Shown: positions 1-11,258 of the stretch, piece by piece
How positions within the stretch are numbered: the stretch's first letter is position 1
Layout: each line of letters begins with the position of its first letter
Source of the DNA: Cladorhizidae sp. MBARI D1340-BT2
Lineage: Eukaryota > Porifera > Demospongiae > Poecilosclerida > Cladorhizidae
DNA length: 64,000 nucleotides
Assembly: GCA_028752905.1 (NCBI GenBank)
Contig: JAQNBH010000011.1
Span: 28,333,678 to 28,397,677, forward strand
Reading direction: 5' to 3'
Notes under the pieces: generated by a model
The model's input: only the letters and a program-made list of their open reading frames with translations
Database searches by the model: none
What the model was told of the DNA's origin: nothing
Position numbers and translations under genes: made by a program

Positions 1-82
1 AATAGTTAGAATGCTGCTTGACTAGCCAATTATTATGTTCACATCCATGAGCTTGTCCAGATAAGGACACACCTGTGAACCA

Positions 83-301
83 ATGCCCCTACAGAAGTTT
101 GAAAGATCGAAACCTAGGGCAGAAAAATTCTATTCAAACATGAGTGAGACACCAACAATGACGACAATCGAAAAGAAGATATCTGGAAGACTGAATGGCC
201 ACCTGAAGAAGAGGAAGGGTAATGACAAGGAAAGAGGTTACTTATGTTTCAAATGCAATGAATGGGGACACATGGCCACTACTTGCTCATACACAGGGTA
301 A
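83..301 (+). pseudogene. Gag zinc-knuckle fragment
   Basis: A 72-residue open stretch ends in one CCHC zinc knuckle (CFKCNEWGHMATTC), typical of the nucleocapsid part of retrotransposon Gag. A lysine/arginine-rich segment precedes it, as expected for nucleic-acid binding. It is far shorter than an intact Gag and runs into a stop directly after the knuckle, so it is a remnant. It sits upstream of protease-, integrase- and RT-like remnants of the same element. Confidence 0.7.
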
Positions 302-1100
302 ATAGCCAATCGAGTCACAAGAGGAGACAAGAAAGATGCCAAAATGTAAGAAGGAGCCATCTGCGGGAACACAATAACAAGCATGGTAGTGGACACCAAA
401 GCTACCATAGTATGCTACACCCCAAATGGATTCCAAAAGATGCCTATACAGAAGAAACACGGTCTCAGTGTACAATGCCATTACTGGAATTCAAGTGTGG
501 CTTGGCGAATAAGGTGTATTTTGTAGGGGCAAGACAAAGAGAGTTTGTGCATCAATATCGTGTGCAATCAACCATGATGCATTACTGGGGTGCGATCTCA
601 ACGGAATCTGAGGAGACTGATAACCAATGATTTTAATCCCCTTAAAGATGACAGTGACAATGATGTGGAAGATACCATGAAGGTATCATTGCCCACTATA
701 ACCCTAGCTCATGCCAAGGCAGAAGCAGCCAAGGAAAGAGAGCTGGAGATTCGACAGAAAGATTCTGGAGCAACACTTCATAGTCTGGAAGACTATATGT
801 AGCAGCCACCAGAACCTAAACCCATGATTAAGACTGGGATCAGGAATGACTGTGATATCGGTAAGAAAGAAGAGTCAGATGAGAAGTCTATCGAGGGAGA
901 TAACCAAGCACAAGAAAATTTGGTCAACTCTTTAACCTCCACCAATGTTTCTCCCAGAGAGAAACAGGAAGAGCCAGAACAAGTCTGAAAAGAGGAAGAA
1001 ATCAATTCAAGAAATAGAGAAGCGGAGAGAGTGCAACCTGAGGAGCTACATGGCACAGGACTTAGGAGAGTCACAATGAGCAGACCTTACGCTAACGAGA

Positions 1101-1520
1101 TTGTATGAGCAAGCAGACAATAGAGAGAAACCCTACTTCTGGAAGGAAGGTTTGTTATACAGTGAAGTGCCCTGGACACCCGATGGTCACAAATATTTGT
1201 TGACCATAGTAGTCTATGCATCGAAATGGCAAGAAGCAATCCCATTGAAGGTAATGGACAATGCAGCTGTAGTGAATGCACTATTGCAGTTCTTCATGAG
1301 AGTGTGTTTATCGAATTATATCCTAACAGACCAAGGGTCAAACTTTGAATCAAAAACTATGACAGAGTTCTATTGATTGACAGGAGTGACAACTATCAAT
1401 ACAGGCATCTATCACCCTCAGACTGATGGCCTGGCTGATAGGTTCAATGGCACCCTGAAGAGAATGCTTAGGAAGCTGGTTGCCAAGAACAGGATAGACT
1501 GGGATGTACACCTACCATAT
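1101..1520 (+). pseudogene. Gypsy integrase core fragment
   Basis: The frame from 1101 reads KPYFWKEGLLYS and then jumps directly to GHKYLLTIVVYASKWQEA. The H2C2 zinc domain and the first part of the catalytic core have therefore been deleted. The second acidic residue is visible in LTDQGSNF. After a stop at about 1374 the same frame continues with YHPQTDGLADRFNGTLKRM, where the usual catalytic Glu of the VERFN motif is replaced by Asp. Integrase normally joins retroelement cDNA to the genome; this copy cannot. Confidence 0.75.
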
Positions 1521-1619
1521 TGATGAAGGAATATTGGCAGTTGCCTCTCGCCCCTGAAGACTGACTGAAGACCACATTCAACACAACTTTCGGAAAATAT
1601 GGATTCAATGATGATGCAA

Positions 1620-2010
1620 TTTGGTTTGAAGGTGTTGGATGACTTATGGAGGGATTTGCATCAATTCCCATCTGCAAATATGGATGATGTGGTTATCTTT
1701 GGTACCACCTGGCATGAACATCTTCAACACATCCGAATAATTCTCCTATGGTAGCGAGAAGCAGGGCTGACTGCCAAAAGGAGCAAATACCAGTTTGGCA
1801 AGATGGAATGCATGTACTTGGGATATCTGGTGGGACAAGGTCATGTTAGACCAGAGGAAAGGAAAACTGCAGCAGTGAAGCAGTATCCTAGGCCACGTAT
1901 AAAGAAGGATGTGAGGTCAGTATATTCCTCCAGTTTTTTTACATGGAGGTGATGTATTGTTCGGGTAGCAAGAATGGCAATGCAGATGGTATCTCCAGAC
2001 CTGCATCGGA
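1620..2010 (+). pseudogene. Gypsy reverse transcriptase / RNase H end fragment
   Basis: Translation near 1680 gives MDDVVIFG, the RT catalytic YxDD-type box with the Tyr lost. It is followed by HEHLQHIR, a stop, EAGLTAKRSKYQFG, CMYLGYLVG and KKDVR, the standard order of gypsy RT motifs after the palm. Further on, SKNGNADGISRPA matches the RNase H C-terminal region. Most of RNase H is missing between about 1915 and 1955. It lies downstream of the integrase of the same element. Confidence 0.75.
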
Positions 2011-2266
2011 ATATGAATACAGTCCACCTGAAAAAGAAGGGGGTAGATGTCAGTGACACACCTAACAAGGAAGCACCTCTGATTATCAACCTGGCATATA
2101 TCATTTGAGAACCAACACTCAACTATCAGGGGTAGGAAGCATTTTGGGATTGGTCGGGCGAAAGTGTGTGGGGGGGGAGGGGGATACACGCACCTTATTG
2201 AAAAGAAATATCATTGTAATTGAAAAGAATGAAAAGAACCTGGAATAAACCTAGTTTGAAATAAGT

Positions 2267-3010
2267 TCACAAGTTCCCGAACATTCGGAGTCTGTGCTCA
2301 TTGTTCCTCACAAATTCATTTGCAATTGTGACTAGATCAAGGCGATCCAAAGCTTCTTTGTAAATGTTTAGTATCATTAGATGATTAAGTCTATCCTGTT
2401 TCATAGTACTTCGTAAGTATGTTTTTATTCTTTTCATGCAGGAAAAACATCTCTGACTTGCAGCATTCATAGCAGGCATGACAAGGATTAGACGGACAAC
2501 CCAGCACAGCTGCTTAAAAAATGCACATTGACCATGAGAAAGATTGCGAAGAAAAGTCAAGATATCTTTCGGTGTTACAGTTCCATCTGACTCACGTGAG
2601 CTAAAACTTGAACTAAAAGCTTGAAGTTGAGTCGAAAGCTCACTCTTATTGAAGTCATCTCCATAAAAGGGAACAACTTCACTTAACTCAGTGGTACAAT
2701 CCTTTTTATTGGCAGCTTTTACAAGCAATTCTTCAAGATTTTGGTAAACAGCATATTCTGGCTGATCAAAGCGATCTTGAATTGCTGACATGGCCAAGTC
2801 TATAGCTTCAAAGTAAAAGCAACGATAATAATCTTCAACTGCAGTGTACTGATGATATTCTCCTGTTCCATTCTCAAAATGCTTTGGAGCTTTTTGATTC
2901 CGAAAAACGTTATAAAAATGGATCATTTCGGGACTCTTGGCATCCATGCCAACCTGGCTTGGTCTAATACCTGGACAACTGACAGTGGTTTTGTTCAATT
3001 CCCTGGCCAT
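2267..3010 (-). pseudogene. hAT-family transposase C-terminal part (ZMYM1/DUF4371-like)
   Basis: A 247-residue open frame on the minus strand. Its last third carries the hAT C-terminal dimerisation motif: VMPAMNAASQRCFSCMKRIK followed by TYLRSTMKQDRLNHLMILNI. The usual SER of AASERSFS is here AASQRCFS. The preceding 150 residues resemble the helical region of ZMYM1 / DUF4371-type hAT transposases. The N-terminal zinc finger and the catalytic RNase H-like core are absent, and no terminal repeats were found, so it is a truncated relic. It starts at the internal ATG at 3008-3010. Confidence 0.8.
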
Positions 3011-5160
3011 TATCTACATTAGTGGTTCTTTCCTATGCACTTTCCTTCATCTTGCACTTTAGCTATTTACTCAAGATCTCTAAAGGATTGTACTCCACTT
3101 ATTTTTATAGGTTAGCTATTATTATCTGGTGTTTTTAATCTGGATTATTGTATTAGTATGTAACTCGGATAAGACGGATAAGACTAAACTAAGTTGGATG
3201 ATTGGAGTAAGGCCTTGTGTAAACATCTCTAGTGTACAGCTCGGTTAAAATAAGTTAAAACTAGTTATTTACTTTGAAATGGATCATAAATACATTGTCC
3301 TGATAATGCAAACTCTATTTTGCCTTTATTGCTGGTGGTTGAGCCTCATGGTGGTTGAGCCTCATGATTTTTCTAGCACTGTGAATTTTAATGCCACAGA
3401 AACATAATACAGTGTCAGTGACCACATGAACAAGGTGGCTGGCATCACTAGATGCCATGAGATTGGCAGTGCTGAATCAGCTTATAGTCCTCGACTCCTA
3501 GTCTAAATTGTGAAAAATGCAAAAAAATCTCAGACTGTCCTATGGTTGGCATGTAGCTATGTTTTAGATTTAAAATAATGCCTTGCTAGTATAGCTATAT
3601 TATAGCTGTGATGCAGTACAGATAAACCTATATAGCTAGCTATAACGCTTAGCTCAGTTTTAAATAGATATATACCTCTCAGTTTGCCTTTTCCAAATTT
3701 CCGTTTTGGAAACTAGTCACTGACATCACTAGCGGCCGCTCGCTATAACACTAAAATAGCACGCGCAAAAATTTAGCGACGTGGTTTGGTGGGCTTCATT
3801 TGAATTTTTAAATAAGCAAGTGAAGAGATCTGGCTGGAAAAGAGTCTGAGAGTGCTCTCAGTAAAGATTAGAAAGTTGCTTGATAACTGGAGGTTGGTAT
3901 TGAAACTTTGGTCCGACCTGCTGGACTGTTCCAACCATTATATATACTTATTATACACTTTATACACATCTGTTGGACTTTAGGACCTCATTAATGTGTT
4001 ATGGCTTGTGTTGTGGCATGTATTCTGGTGGGTTAGATCATCTGATGGGGGAGGCTCTAGATAGAGAGAGGAATCGGTTTTATTGCTGACTATGTTGTTG
4101 TCTGTTGAATGTGAATAATTGATCTATTACTAATCTTTATCCTGAGTATTGGCTTATGTGGTACCTGTAAAATAGCATAGCTGTCTAAATATACCCCTTT
4201 CCCAATACAAAGAACCCTCACAACATTACTGCTATAAATGAATGTTCTTCTCTTAGGTTTCTAATGTGAGTATAGAGAACAGAATTAGAGTGAAGTGAGT
4301 AGCACTTCATGGTAGCTTGAAAACATTTGGATGCAGAGTAGCCATGTGGACTACTTTTTTCTAATTCCTGCAGAGGACTTCACTAAGTTAGACTCGACAC
4401 AATGCAAGCAATTGCATGGGTCGTTTAAATTTGTGACAGATACTTTGCCAGTTTTTATTAATTTCTGACATATTTCTATTTTCCTACTCCTTTTCTCTGA
4501 CTATGACAAAAATGACTCCCAGTGGGCCTCTTTCTCTAATAATTTCCAAAGAAGAACTGATCTTCTCAAAAGTGTGGACATAATAGGGTGTTTACATAAT
4601 AATAATACTATTGACAATTGTCAGCTATGCCTCTACTGTACTTGACCTTTCACACCAAAGGCCAATTTGCATCAGCTGCGCCGACTAACTTGTTCTTGAC
4701 CCTGACCTTACAGAATCCGACAGGAACCTCGTTAGCCCAACCCTATTACCTCTCTTGGCTTTATCACAGCCTTAATCTTTCTATAGATACACAGGTGAAA
4801 CAATCATTGATTATATACAACCATTAATTGCACATAAACAATATTCAATATTCAGGTATTAACTAGTCAGTTCAGCTTGTTAAGCTCTGGCTTAGATCTA
4901 GTCTTCTCTCTCTGCTAACAATGTCTAAAATACTAATCATGTTCTGCACAAGGATTTGCACCCGACATTTCTGTTATTTACACACGAAGGCTGTGGTCTT
5001 GCACACGGCTGTTGTTGTTATATGTACTGCAACATGGTCTTGCACACGGCTGTGGTTGTGGTTATGTACTGCAACATGGTCTTGTCTCAATCCTTTAGTG
5101 ACCAGGTGGTGCCCTTCCTCCTCTAACAACAATACCAAAGTCTATAATTAATTATGCTTC
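3011..5160. other. No recognised gene; weak promoter-like GC island at 3725-3790
   Basis: Mostly AT-rich non-coding sequence. A short CpG-containing stretch around 3727-3785 stands out from the AT-rich surroundings and could be an old promoter or 5' exon, but no start codon with downstream coding potential supports this. Short open frames at 4618-4827 and 4921-5151 show no recognisable domain. The second overlaps a two-copy repeat of about 47 bp near 4996-5085. Confidence 0.4.
4996..5087. repeat. Two-copy tandem repeat, about 47 bp
   Basis: The block beginning CTTGCACACGGCTGT and running through GTACTGCAACATGGT is repeated once, with small differences in the GTT/GTG run between. It accounts for the repetitive appearance of the short ORF over it. 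Confidence 0.7.
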
Positions 5161-5167
5161 TCACTAG

Positions 5168-5326
5168 GTTCAGTTATTGCGAAATCCCAGGATGAAGTGA
5201 TGTGCTACAATGGTACAAGTCGTGTAAGTCATTTTCAATTGAGCACAATGGAAGATTGTTGTGACAATGGCATTTCTTCATCTGGACTGTCATATAGTAA
5301 TTGCACAACTATGGAATGCACTAGGG
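5168..5326 (+). CDS. Candidate Cys-rich extracellular exon (phase 1-1)
   Basis: Flanked by a good acceptor (TCACTAG) and a strong donor (GTAAGTC). It is open throughout in one frame: 159 nt, 53 codons, both ends phase 1. The encoded peptide includes VMCYNGTSRVSHF, MEDCCDNG and SNCTTMECTRG, giving five cysteines and two potential N-glycosylation sites, which suggests a secreted or ectodomain module. I do not recognise the exact domain. Symmetric 1-1 exons are typical of shuffled extracellular modules. It lies about 5.5 kb upstream of the first Calx-beta-like exon in the same orientation and may belong to that gene; this is inference. Confidence 0.5.
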
Positions 5327-8150
5327 GTAAGTCGAGCTTGTGGAGTCGGTGAAGGGACAAGTGTGTGGAACTATCAGTGCCTTCTCTGTCCACATCTAGT
5401 AATCTAGTCGAAAGAAAGAGTGCTAATTATTAATCTTGATTAGTAAGTAGTTTTTTGATAAAGCAGTAGTCGTTTGATAAGAGGATAAGTGTCATGTTAA
5501 ACAACCATTCAGAGTTTATTATTCTCAAGCAAATATGGTACACATATTAATGCAGACAAATAGTAACACACCATATATCCTTGAAAAATTACCACAGATA
5601 TAAAATAGAAATTCAAGTGTCCAAATTGGTCAAGGACTTGACGAACACAACTGGAGGGTATACATGCCACATACTGCTGCACCAATTCTATCCTTCCATT
5701 CTATGACTCTAGCTCAACATAATTATATATACAAGCACAAAAGAGACTAATTAACGATAAATGAACAGGCAAGTAGTATTTTTTGGTTCCTTGGTCTTAT
5801 TTGTTGTCACTTTGTTGATGTCAGAGAAAGGGTCGCTATGTAGTAAATAACAATGAGGCTGAGAAAAAGCACCTTATACTGAAACTTACTTAGCTATGAT
5901 ATAGTATGTAAATTATAACTACATTGTACATAGTACGTACAGGATCGTACATGCTATCATGTGTTGATGCTAGAAATTTGATGTGACACTGCCAATGTTG
6001 AGCATTACATAGCATAATGAAACAAGATAAGTCTTTAGCAGTACTTTAAGCCAATTAATAGTCAAGTAGGACTCCCTGGAAAGGTTTTCGTGTAAGCTAA
6101 CAAATCAGCTGAAAAAGTACTTGAGCTATCATTGAGAACTAGCATTAGGACTGGACTTATGATTATGTATTCGATCACTTTTCACTACTAGAACTCATGC
6201 ATCTATTGGCAATATGCTGCTGAGAATGAGTGAGAGAGTAGTGAGGTATTTCAGGAGAAAAAACTTTGAACAGTAAAGAAAAAAGAAAAAGTAGGAAGCC
6301 AAGAAACATGGTAGAAAAGTTTTTCTAGGAGAAGATCTGTGCGCGATGGTAAAAAATGTGAAAGCACATGTTAAATATGGACTAGCACCAGCATTGGTAC
6401 AAATGTTGTGAGGCTACAGTTTTAGGAATTGTCATGGCATTCTCCTCAAGAATAGTGAATACATTTTAATAAAAATAAACATGGGCAGCATCACTTGTTA
6501 AGAGGATGGTGTTTGTTTGGAATAATGCTTGTGCTAAATTAAACCAATAAAAGAATGTCGAAGCTATTTTTTTCCAAGTATCCAGGATGGCTGTCCCAAT
6601 AGACATTCCTGATGGATTATTCATCAATTTGCACTGGACTGGCAGAGTGACAGCAAAAAGTAGCAGAAGGGTTGAAGCAGTTAGTCTTGGTGATAAACAC
6701 ATATAACAGCTACATTTGTTGTTTGTTTGGATGGTAGTTTCCTGCCACACAGATCCTGTACCAAAGAAAAATGGACTAGATCACAACCAATTTTCCTTTC
6801 CTTGACTTGTTTTATTCCCCAAACCATTGGGAAATTAAAGAAATCGCTTGCCTATTATTCCTCAACAAGATCTTTATCCCATACATTACTATAGTATGGG
6901 AAGCTTTTGCAGGAAACACAACAGAAAGCAATGCTGATAATGGAAAATTTAGAGGTCAAAAAGCTAACTCTATTATGAGTTCTTTGAAGAGCCCAAAATT
7001 TTTGTCATAATAGTTCCTGCTAGGTGAAATGACTCACTCTAAGCATTGGATGTTAGTATTAACAAACCTACTTTTTAATGGAAAAGTGCGGATTGTGGAT
7101 GCATTGACGAGAGTAATTGTGGCCCCTTTGAATTTGGAGACCAAGATTTTAGTAATTAAAGTCCATTTGCTTTATATAGTATCTAGCAGAATTCCAGCAC
7201 TTGTACTTTGTTGTTTTAATGATATTTAAATCAGAATTTAAATGAGGTTAACATTGTGGCATACAATCTGTGTTGGTCTGTGTTATAGAAAGTTTGGGCC
7301 AGCATTGTTAGTTACAGACAACAAACATATTTTCTCTATTAAAATTGCTTGATTAAGACCTGATCAACATGACAGCAACATGACAGCAAATTGCTTAGAA
7401 AATATTAAACTTGAAGGGATTAAAACAAAAATTAATCAAGCTTGAAAATGGTGGAACATATTAGCTAAGAAGTGGTAGTTGAGTGATCTTCACATCACCA
7501 GAAGCAGAAGAAGAAGTCTGTCTTTGTGAGTTCTTGTGTAACAAGTTCTAGCACATTTTGGGAATGTAAAATAGCGATGTATTTTGGTAGAACCATAGTT
7601 AAATAATCATCAAGGATCTCCATCACCATATGTAGGTTTAGTCATGCCAGTGTAATACGAAGATCCCTGTTCTCCATCCACTCTCAGAGCCACTTTGGTT
7701 CAGTCCCATAAAACTGGGAGGTTTGAGGTGCATAATAGATATATTTCATGTCCACCATTTTGGCTATATGCCCATGTAACAAATAAGAGAAAGATTAGTT
7801 CATCTATAGTGATGAGTAATCAGGTACAATTGAGCTAACCAAGCATGAAAATAGCAAGGCTATAACCATAGAATGTTACAGAACATAAAAATATTGCAGG
7901 GCTAATATCTCTACCAAATTCGGAATATGATAATTTACTACTGTCCATGAAATAGTTGCACTATAGAGATTGTAAATCTAGAAAGCTATGATCTAGGATA
8001 TTGGCTTTGTACCTAATTATACTCTGCTAATTATATAATTTTTTCCTACTTAATTTTTATTAACTTATAATTGAAGATTGAATTAAAGTAGGCTAAATTT
8101 GCTAAAATGAATTTGTTTGGGCATTTTTACCTAGTAATGAATTTTTATAT
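5327..8150. other. AT-rich intergenic or intronic sequence
   Basis: No exon, transposase or RNA gene recognised. Short frames at 6466-6750 (minus), 6807-7010 and 7029-7229 have no domain signature and no convincing splice context. If the 5.2 kb and 10.8 kb exons belong together, this would be intron. Confidence 0.4.
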
Positions 8151-9115
8151 ATATGCGATAGGATCTGAGAAAAGGGGTCTTACGTACAAAATAAAAAAAA
8201 TTATAGTTATTGATACCACGTGAAAGAACAAAGCAATGCCTATATTTTGGAACTCAAATCATCACTTATTTACATTCAGAAGAAAAGTTATGACAGCCTG
8301 AATGCTAGAGGCTTGAAGCATTCATTTTGAGAAAATTTACAAATTTTTAATGCGTTGTTTTGTTAATTTCCGTGCTCCTCCGTGCATTATGTTCGAAATC
8401 CACTGATGAAACTGTATTATTGCTTCCTGGACCAGTTTATCATTGGTCAGCTCTCAAACGTCCTCCAGATCATCATCACTCTCTTCAATTTTACTATGAA
8501 GTGGCTCAAGTCTGTCAGCATCAACCACATAATTACCTACAAATAAATATATCCATTAATTATTCTTATTCCTTTGTATTGTCTAGTAGTGTATGTATTA
8601 TGTATTAATTCGTTCTCTGAGTCACTGTAACTATCACAACCATAGTTTGAGGTAAAATAATCATCAATGACTTCTAGGAGAGACTGCTGGTCTCCTGAAG
8701 AGAATTTCATTAAGCAATTAATGGCTTTTGCAGCTTCCTGTGCAATTGATGAAGCCATTCCTTTGTTTGTTTGTTAACCATGTGAACACTATAGCAGCTA
8801 ATAGGAAATCCCCCCATTTCATGGGAGTTTCCCAACTTTCCGCCTATGCGGGTAGTATTTTCTCCGCATTACATTCCAACGCAGTTCCGTTACAAGCGTA
8901 GCACACGTAGCAAGCTTCTTGACCACCAATCTTCTAACCCCATGCTTGCCTATAAAGAAGCAAGCAGGAGCCTTCAGACTTCACACAAAGGTAAAGGAAA
9001 GGTAGTAGATGCCTGTAGTACAAAAAAAGAAAAATAGTCAAACTATAACTTGGAGCTTATTTTGGTCATACCACAAAACAATTTTTGACCCCTTTTCTCA
9101 GATCCTATCACATAT
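8151..9115 (-). mobile_element. Non-autonomous DNA transposon with perfect 23-bp TIRs
   Basis: A perfect 23-bp inverted repeat lies at 8157-8179 (begins GATAGGATCTGAG) and 9087-9109. Similarity extends a few bases outward (ATATGY). The interior of about 0.9 kb holds a minus-strand reading frame (8537-8758, from MASSIAQEAAKAINCLM) followed by a second possible minus-strand exon near 8443-8530 encoding an acidic tail (EESDDDLEDV). There is no catalytic domain, so this looks like an internally deleted element that keeps the start of its gene. A target duplication is unclear because the flanks are AT-rich. Superfamily unknown. Confidence 0.7.
8537..8758 (-). CDS. Unknown short ORF inside the TIR element
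   Basis: 73 codons starting at MASSIAQEAAK. The N-terminal 50 residues look like a real helical, then acidic segment (LLEVIDDYFTSN, DSYSDSENE), while the last 20 residues read into an AT-rich run and are probably intron. A possible second exon follows on the minus strand at about 8530-8443 after an acceptor-like TAG. I do not recognise a family; it may be the N-terminus of the element's lost transposase. Confidence 0.35.
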   Translation of the reverse strand: MASSIAQEAAKAINCLMKFSSGDQQSLLEVIDDYFTSNYGCDSYSDSENELIHNTYTTRQYKGIRIINGYIYL

Positions 9116-10290
9116 GTACAAGGTGTTGAAGTAATGTTGCAAATTATAAGAAGTGGTAATTATTAAGTAATTCTAAGTTGAAGATCTAAACTGCCTTGAC
9201 AAGGGAGAGCAGAGACTCCACTCTATTCTCATATATATATAGGGACATTAGAAGTCAAATCTTTAGATTATCATGTGATAAATAGAGTAAAAATAGTTGG
9301 ATTACATATGTTTTTTCTTGAGGCAAGTAAAGCTATTTCAAAGTTTAAAGGGATGGTAATGTTAGGGAGACTGTGAGTTTCCAATGCAATTAAAGCTAGT
9401 TGAAAACTGAAAACCATGGTAATGTTTGGGAGTCCGCTGTGGCACATTGGGTTTGGGTCTGTAGCTGAAATATTGGAAAACAATTGGTTGCAATGGCAAA
9501 GCTAAATTCTAGAGTGCACAAGGTTAACAAAACTATACCACAGAATGCTGCACAATCCCCAGAGAATAGATACTCCATTATTCCTAAATGAAACATTTTC
9601 TAAAATGGATGCTTAATTAAACCAGAACCACGATGATCAAACTGTGACAAAACACTGAGGCAGTCTAACACATTCTTTAGTCACTCACACATGGCTAATC
9701 TCGAAATCAATCTTCACCATCACATCACATCACATCACATCATAAACCACTCACTACCAATCAAGTATATAATGAGAAACACACACGCACTAAAATAATA
9801 TAGTGCATCTTTGTAAATAAATTTTTGGAAGTTCCACTTATATGCATAACAATTTCTGCTCACATTTGATTGACCGATGACTTTATGAAGAGGTGTTACC
9901 ATTCATATTCATGGTTAGGACAGATTATTGTTCTTATATTATGACATGATCGACATAGTATCAGTAACATATAGGATAAACAATATGTGTGCAGAACCAA
10001 ATCCAACATTCAACTCTTCATTTGAATGCTTAGTTTGATTTCCAGCAAGATTTACCTTTTATCAATTAATTGGTGCACATGGTGAGTGCACCAGTAGAGA
10101 TGGAGTCAAGATTAGAGCCTGAATCCTTTTGCTTTTCCTAGTTTCTAATCACTGCTTTCCCTTTTTTTCTCAGCACTGCTCAGATTTTTAGGATCATTTT
10201 CAGGAAAAAATTGTAAATATGTTTTACTCATTCATGTGATGTTCTATTAGGCTCTCTTGTACAACCAGCATCTGCCTTGTTTCATTCCCA
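9116..10290. other. Non-coding, with an ACATC microsatellite at 9718-9743
   Basis: Only a short pentanucleotide run, (ACATC)n, near 9718-9743 is distinct. Short minus-strand frames at 9271-9596 lack domain or splice support. Confidence 0.4.
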
Positions 10291-10790
10291 GAACCTAAAG
10301 CCTTCACCAAACTAAGTCTGCAACCTTAATTTAAGCTAAATTTAACCAGCACAAGTTATACCATTAAACTAGCTACAGCCTTCCCCAAGGTAAGTCTTCA
10401 ACCTTAATTTGAGCTAAACTAAGCAAGTACAAGCTAAGCTACAGACTTCCCAAAGCTAAGTCTGCAACCTTAATTTAAGCCACCACAAGCTATGCCATTC
10501 AACTTGCTACAGCCTTTCCCAAGGTTAGACTTCATTGAGCTCAACTAAGCCAGCTAAAGCCTTCCCCAAGCTAGGTCTTCAACCTTAATTTAAGCTAAAG
10601 TAAGCCAGCACAAGCTAAGCCATTAGAGCTACAGCCTTCCCCAAGCTAAGTCTGCAACCTGAATTTAAGTTAAACCTAACCAGTGCTATTAAACTAGCCA
10701 CAGTCTTCCCCAAGCTAAGTTTTCAGTTAACCATCATGCCTTAATCCAAGCTATGCATTCAATCTTAATCTAAGCCTTCATCTGATGGTA
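10291..10790. repeat. Degenerate tandem repeat (units about 65-115 bp)
   Basis: Six or so related units recur, each with the phrases CTTCCCCAAGCTAAGTCT and GCAACCTTAATTTAAGC. They are spaced about 79, 65, 115, 75 and 68 bp apart and have clearly diverged. The array ends about 60 bp before the Calx-beta-like exon at 10848. It has no coding potential of its own. Confidence 0.8.
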
Positions 10791-10847
10791 GCACCTCTAT
10801 ATCAGAGGCAATAACCCATGCACATTGATATACTCTTTTCTTTGCAG

Positions 10848-11258
10848 CTATTTTCATTGGGTTAGAAAAATTAGCCTACCATTTTGATGAGCCAAATGAG
10901 TTGAGATTGGTACAACTGTCTTTGTTGAAGGAAGGCAGTCATAAATCTGAGCAAACCTTTCGAGTTGCAATTACTATTTTAACTGAGTGATCTTTTTTTG
11001 AGATAATTTGAGATAATCCAGAACGTTATGCCACCTTTCCAGATGATTTTAATGCTTCAAATTTATCAATTATATTTCCTCCAAAATCAAAAAGGACCCA
11101 GTACACTTTTTCTCTGCAATCAGATCAAATTATCAATTTTTTACTGCAATGTCATCACCAAGTTAAAGGTTCCATTACTTTCAGGACACCGGATCAGACA
11201 TCTACAGTTTACCAATTCACGTATATTGTCATAGCAGAGAATAACTGTAACGAAGTTT
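10848..11258 (+). pseudogene. Calx-beta-like domain exon, disrupted
   Basis: After a strong acceptor (TTTCTTTGCAG) a phase-1 frame reads IFIGLEKLAYHFDEP, LVQLSLLKEG and SEQTFRVAIT. These match the first strands of sponge-type Calx-beta domains, with a DEP turn and alternating hydrophobics. A TGA at 10988 and a shift follow. From about 11016 another frame reads YATFPDDFNASNLSIIFPP, QYTFSLQSD and TPDQTSTVYQFTY, like the second half of the same domain. Calx-beta domains are Ca2+-binding beta-sandwiches of extracellular or adhesion proteins. The break implies a pseudo-exon, or an error near 10990. Confidence 0.55.

Larger units (their letters stand above)
1..2260 (+). mobile_element. Decayed Ty3/gypsy LTR retrotransposon, integrase before RT
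   Basis: Fragments of one retroelement occur in order on the plus strand. A gag zinc knuckle (CX2CX4HX4C) lies near 250-292. A protease-like tail lies near 480-605, and an acidic linker near 610-800. An integrase core lies at about 1100-1520, an RT palm segment with MDDVVIFG at about 1680, and an RNase H end with NADGISRP near 1970. A G-rich polypurine tract (2167-2182) follows and would sit next to a 3' LTR. Frames change repeatedly and there are stops, so nothing is functional. RT lies downstream of integrase, which is the Gmr1-like order rather than the usual RT-RH-INT order. Matching LTR copies were not found; the 5' end may lie outside the window. Confidence 0.75.

Noticed and set aside
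6466..6750. Minus-strand ORF with a signal-peptide-like stretch (LTASTLLLLFAVTLPVQC)
   Set aside because: Only one feature supports it; no acceptor/donor consistent with an exon and no domain downstream.
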